From: Natronohydrobacter sp.
Lineage (GTDB): Bacteria > Pseudomonadota > Alphaproteobacteria > Rhodobacterales > Rhodobacteraceae
DNA: 9,238 bases
Reading direction: 5' to 3'
NCBI GenBank assembly: GCA_007118445.1
Contig: SKRP01000036.1
Location: 1-9,238 of the forward strand
The notes beneath the pieces were generated by a model, which was given only the letters and a program-made list of their open reading frames with translations, was not told where the DNA came from and did no database searches. How positions within the stretch are numbered: position 1 is the stretch's first letter; the number at the start of each line of letters is the position of its first letter. Below, in pieces: positions 6,337 to 9,238 of the stretch. Both the position numbers and the translations under genes were made by a program.

Positions 6337-7944
6337 CTACATACGAAACACACCAAAACGTGTCTCGCCCACTGGTGCGGAAAGCGCCGCAGCCAACGAC
6401 AGCGCCAGCACTTGCCGCGACTGGCGCGGATCGATGATCCCGTCATCCCAGAGCCGCGCCGACGCATAGAGCGGGTGCGATTGATGCGCGAACATCTCGA
6501 TGGTGGGGCGCTTGAATGCGTCTTCTTCCTCGCGACTCCAGTCCTGCCCGGCCCGCTCCATCGCATCGCGCTTGACTGTGGCCAACACACCGGCCGCTTG
6601 TGCGCCGCCCATGACCGAGATGCGGCTGTTGGGCCAGGTCCATAGGAAGCGCGGGCCGTAGGCACGCCCCGCCATGCCGTAATTCCCGGCACCAAAGCTG
6701 CCGCCTACAAGCATCGTGATCTTGGGCACGGCTGTTGTGGCAACAGCAGTCACCAGCTTGGCCCCATGCCGGGCGATGCCTTCATTCTCGTATTTCCGAC
6801 CAACCATGAAACCAGTGATATTCTGCAGGAAGACCAGCGGGACGCGGCGCTGCGAACACAGCTCGATGAAATGCGCGCCTTTCACAGCCGCCTCAGAGAA
6901 AAGCACCCCGTTATTCGCGACGATCCCCACTGGCCAACCCATGAGCTGCGCAAAACCTGTCACCAGTGTCTCGCCGAAACGCGGCTTGAATTCGTCAAAG
7001 CGCGACCCATCGACCAGCCGCGCAATGACCTCGCGAATGTCATAGGGCGTGCGCATGTCAGCGGGCACGACGCCGAGGATCTCTTCCGGATCATAGGCCG
7101 GATCCTCGATGGCACCCCGTAGGGTGTGGGCTTTGCCCGCACCGCTGGCCAGATTGCCGACCGCACGCCGCGCGAGCGCCAGCGCATGCGCGTCATCTTC
7201 GGCCAGATAATCTGCCACCCCCGACAGCCGCGTATGCACATCGCCGCCGCCCAGATCCTCGGCGCTGACCAGCTCGCCGGTCGCGGCCTTCACCAGCGGC
7301 GGCCCGGCCAGAAAGATCGTGCCCTGATCCCGCACGATGATCGTCACATCCGACATCGCGGGCACATAGGCCCCGCCTGCGGTGCAAGACCCCATCACCA
7401 CCGCGATCTGCGCGATCCCCTTCGCGGACATGCGCGCCTGATTGTAGAAAATCCGCCCGAAATGGTCGCGGTCGGGAAAGACCTCATCCTGGTTGGGCAG
7501 GTTCGCGCCGCCACTATCGACAAGGTAAATACAGGGCAGATGGTTTTCCTCGGCAATCTCTTGCGCACGCAGATGCTTCTTGACCGTCATCGGGTAGTAA
7601 GTGCCGCCTTTCACCGTCGCATCATTGCACACAACCATGCACAACCGCCCAGAGACCTGCCCGATCCCGGCGATGACGCCCGCGCAGGGTGCGGCCCCGT
7701 CATAAAGCCCATGCGCTGCTGTGCTGCCCACTTCCAGAAAAGGCGAGCCGTGATCCAGAAGCCCTGCCACCCGGTCGCGTGGCAGCATCTTGCCGCGCGC
7801 GACATGGCGGGCGCGGGCCCTGTCGCCCCCGCCTGCGCGGGCCAGCGCCTGCACCTCGGTGATCTGCGCGAGCGCCGCCAGATGCGCATCGCGATTGGCG
7901 CGGAACTGGTCAGAGCCAGTCAGGACAGAGGATGTGAGTTTCAT
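6337..7944 (-). CDS. mccB: Methylcrotonyl-CoA carboxylase carboxyltransferase (beta) subunit
   Basis: This encodes a 535-residue carboxyltransferase, also called LiuB, that moves the carboxyl group from MccA-bound biotin to 3-methylcrotonyl-CoA, giving 3-methylglutaconyl-CoA. Length is typical for MCC beta. Diagnostic stretches include GGTYYPMTVKKHLRAQEIA, LVDSGGANLPNQDEVFPDRD and GSCTAGGAYVPAMSD in the N-terminal crotonase-like half. The C-terminal half has QNITGFMVGRKYENEGIARHG, GGSFGAGNYGMAGRAY and the WPNSRISVMGGAQAA region; the two halves contribute the two oxyanion sites. The ATG at 7944 (MKLTSSVLTGSDQF) overlaps the upstream gene's stop as ATGA. AAAGGA lies about a dozen bases upstream, so reinitiation is likely. 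The gene ends TAG just before the inverted repeat. Confidence 0.96.
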   Translation of the reverse strand: MKLTSSVLTGSDQFRANRDAHLAALAQITEVQALARAGGGDRARARHVARGKMLPRDRVAGLLDHGSPFLEVGSTAAHGLYDGAAPCAGVIAGIGQVSGRLCMVVCNDATVKGGTYYPMTVKKHLRAQEIAEENHLPCIYLVDSGGANLPNQDEVFPDRDHFGRIFYNQARMSAKGIAQIAVVMGSCTAGGAYVPAMSDVTIIVRDQGTIFLAGPPLVKAATGELVSAEDLGGGDVHTRLSGVADYLAEDDAHALALARRAVGNLASGAGKAHTLRGAIEDPAYDPEEILGVVPADMRTPYDIREVIARLVDGSRFDEFKPRFGETLVTGFAQLMGWPVGIVANNGVLFSEAAVKGAHFIELCSQRRVPLVFLQNITGFMVGRKYENEGIARHGAKLVTAVATTAVPKITMLVGGSFGAGNYGMAGRAYGPRFLWTWPNSRISVMGGAQAAGVLATVKRDAMERAGQDWSREEEDAFKRPTIEMFAHQSHPLYASARLWDDGIIDPRQSRQVLALSLAAALSAPVGETRFGVFRM

Positions 7945-8447
7945 TGCGCCCCGTTCCTTTCTTGCATCCAGATATCCGGCTGTAATTGCAGCGCATAAGT
8001 GCCGGTCAGTTCCATCATGCAGCGAAAATAGGCCCCGCCCGCACCAGAGCCGCCATGCCAGCGCGCAAGCTGAAAGGCGCAATGCTGCTCGCGATAGTCC
8101 AGCCATGCCTGATGCGCACGTTCCAGTGCCACAACACGACGCGGGGGTTGTGGATCGGCAAACTCGGTATGCGCATCAATCTCCAGCCCCTCGGCTTCAA
8201 GCCCTGCATAGGCGCGCTCGGCAAGTCCTTGCCAGAACTTGTATTCTGCCTTCAGACAGCCCTCAATGACCACAGTCGAGGGGAGATTCTGCCGCGCACA
8301 GGGATCTCGGCCTGCGCCGATACAACTATGCTGAGCGCCCTGATCCAGACAGGCGATTACAGGTGCCGGGTCAAATGTGACCTGTTCAGCCAGGGCTGCG
8401 CTGCCCACAAGGCCAATGCCAAGGGCAAATGCGCAAGCCTGCCTCAT
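7941..8447 (-). CDS. Secreted LprI/DUF1311-like protein within the liu operon
   Basis: This encodes a 168-residue protein with a clear Sec signal peptide. The start MRQACAFALGIGLVGSAALA has a cleavage site expected after ALA at about residue 20. The mature part has six cysteines (33, 42, 50, 64, 123, 143), enough for three disulfides in the periplasm. The C-terminal half carries the pattern of the LprI N-terminal/DUF1311 family: a GC..AEYKFWQGLAERAY helix, then HQAWLDYREQHCAFQ, a GGSGAGGAYFRC segment and a final MELTGTYALQLQ helix. Named members include a lysozyme inhibitor, but most have no known role. It is wedged between ivd and mccB with ATGA overlaps on both sides, so it is certainly co-transcribed, yet a periplasmic protein has no obvious place in cytoplasmic leucine breakdown. 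Confidence 0.82.
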   Translation of the reverse strand: MRQACAFALGIGLVGSAALAEQVTFDPAPVIACLDQGAQHSCIGAGRDPCARQNLPSTVVIEGCLKAEYKFWQGLAERAYAGLEAEGLEIDAHTEFADPQPPRRVVALERAHQAWLDYREQHCAFQLARWHGGSGAGGAYFRCMMELTGTYALQLQPDIWMQERNGAQ

Positions 8448-9238
8448 CCCATCGCCCCCATCAATTCACGCCCGACCAGCATCCGGCGGATTTCCGACGT
8501 GCCCGCGCCGATTTCCATCAGCTTCGCATCGCGGAACAAACGGCTGACCGCCGAGTCGTTCATGAACCCCGCACCACCCATCGCCTGCACCGCCTGATGC
8601 GCCTGTTTCATCGCCTCTTCCGAGGCGTAGAGCACGCAAGCCGCTGCATCGGCGCGCGTGACCTCGCCCCGGTCGCAGGCTTTGGCGACCTCATAGACAT
8701 AGGCGCGGGCCGAGTTCATCGCCGTGTACATATCCGCGATCTTGCCCTGCATCAGCTGGAAGCTGCCAATGGGCTTTCCAAATTGCTGGCGGTCGCGCAG
8801 ATAGGGCATGATCTCATCGAGACAGGCCGCCATGATACCGGTGCCGATCCCCGAGAGCACCACGCGTTCATAATCCAGCCCCGACATGAGCACGGCCACC
8901 CCGCGCCCCTCTTCGCCGAGGATATTCTCATAGGGCACTTCCACATCCTCGAAGACCAGTTCCGCCGTGTTCGAGCCGCGCATCCCCAGTTTGTCGAAAT
9001 GGGGGCTTGTGGAAAACCCCGCCATGTCCTTCTCAACCAGAAAGGCCGTGATTCCCCTGGACCCTGCCTCCGGGTCGGTCTTGGCATAGACCACCAGCAC
9101 ATCAGCGTCGGGGCCGTTGGTGATCCAGTATTTCGTCCCGTTCAGCACGAAACGGTCATTCTTCTTTTCCGCGCGCAGCTTCATGCCCACCACATCGGAC
9201 CCCGCGCCCGCCTCGGACATGGCCAAAGCGCCGACATG
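8444..9238 (-). CDS. ivd: Isovaleryl-CoA dehydrogenase, C-terminal part
   Basis: The last 264 residues are visible; roughly the first third runs off the right edge. The enzyme, also called LiuA, is an FAD acyl-CoA dehydrogenase that oxidises isovaleryl-CoA to 3-methylcrotonyl-CoA and passes electrons through ETF to the quinone pool. The fragment begins HVGALAMSEAGAGSDV, includes WITNGPDADVLVVYAKTD, QQFGKPIGSFQLMQGK and QAMGGAGF, and ends GAGTSEIRRMLVGRELMGAMG. Two features point to IVD rather than other family members. The glutamate in SGLDYERVVLSG matches the unusual catalytic base of IVD, and the usual YEGT base near the C-terminus is replaced by GAGTSE. Its TGA overlaps the next gene's ATG. 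Apparent starts near 9226 are internal. Confidence 0.93.
   Translation of the reverse strand, partial: HVGALAMSEAGAGSDVVGMKLRAEKKNDRFVLNGTKYWITNGPDADVLVVYAKTDPEAGSRGITAFLVEKDMAGFSTSPHFDKLGMRGSNTAELVFEDVEVPYENILGEEGRGVAVLMSGLDYERVVLSGIGTGIMAACLDEIMPYLRDRQQFGKPIGSFQLMQGKIADMYTAMNSARAYVYEVAKACDRGEVTRADAAACVLYASEEAMKQAHQAVQAMGGAGFMNDSAVSRLFRDAKLMEIGAGTSEIRRMLVGRELMGAMG

Noticed and set aside
8444..9226. Complete short acyl-CoA dehydrogenase starting near 9226
   Set aside because: The codon at 9226 is an internal TTG; the frame continues to the window edge with conserved IVD residues (HVGALAMSE), so the gene is simply cut by the window.

Overview
The window looks like chromosomal DNA of an alphaproteobacterium, most likely of the family Rhodobacteraceae. 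I infer this from the high G+C content, the strong G/C preference at third codon positions, the NuoA-B-C sequences, and a small unidentified reading frame inserted in the nuo operon, a habit known from Rhodobacter and Paracoccus. Every gene I can support lies on the minus strand, so transcription runs from high to low coordinates. No tRNA, rRNA, CRISPR array, transposase or integrase is visible.

From 9238 down to 1940 lies a leucine/isovalerate catabolism (liu) operon. In transcription order it holds isovaleryl-CoA dehydrogenase (ivd/liuA, cut by the window edge), a small secreted LprI/DUF1311-like protein, the two subunits of methylcrotonyl-CoA carboxylase (carboxyltransferase mccB/liuB, then biotin carboxylase mccA/liuD), a glutathione S-transferase-like protein, HMG-CoA lyase (mvaB/liuE) and a crotonase-fold methylglutaconyl-CoA hydratase (liuC). 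The four enzyme activities carry isovaleryl-CoA through 3-methylcrotonyl-CoA, 3-methylglutaconyl-CoA and HMG-CoA to acetyl-CoA and acetoacetate. Most junctions are ATGA overlaps or gaps of a few bases. The exceptions are mccB-mccA (126 bp, filled with hairpins and short repeats) and mccA-gst (67 bp, with another copy of the same repeat).

Between 1939 and 1766 is the only clear promoter region. It holds a palindromic element with three alternating half-sites just after liuC, a TTGACC-17-TAGATG promoter, and a leader with overlapping, mutually exclusive dyads. From 1765 to the left edge runs the start of the respiratory complex I operon: nuoA (GTG start), nuoB, nuoC, an uncharacterised 47-codon gene and the first 39 codons of nuoD. 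The nuo genes overlap by a few bases, except for the 11-bp gap between nuoB and nuoC.

The gene content is core metabolism and is well explained. I see no strong case for a wholly new system. The best leads are small: the 47-residue gene between nuoC and nuoD with an excellent Shine-Dalgarno site and an internal 18-bp duplication; the 21-bp repeat family with its hairpin block in the liu operon; the two accessory genes (LprI-like and GST-like) inside that operon; and the structured nuo leader and palindrome.
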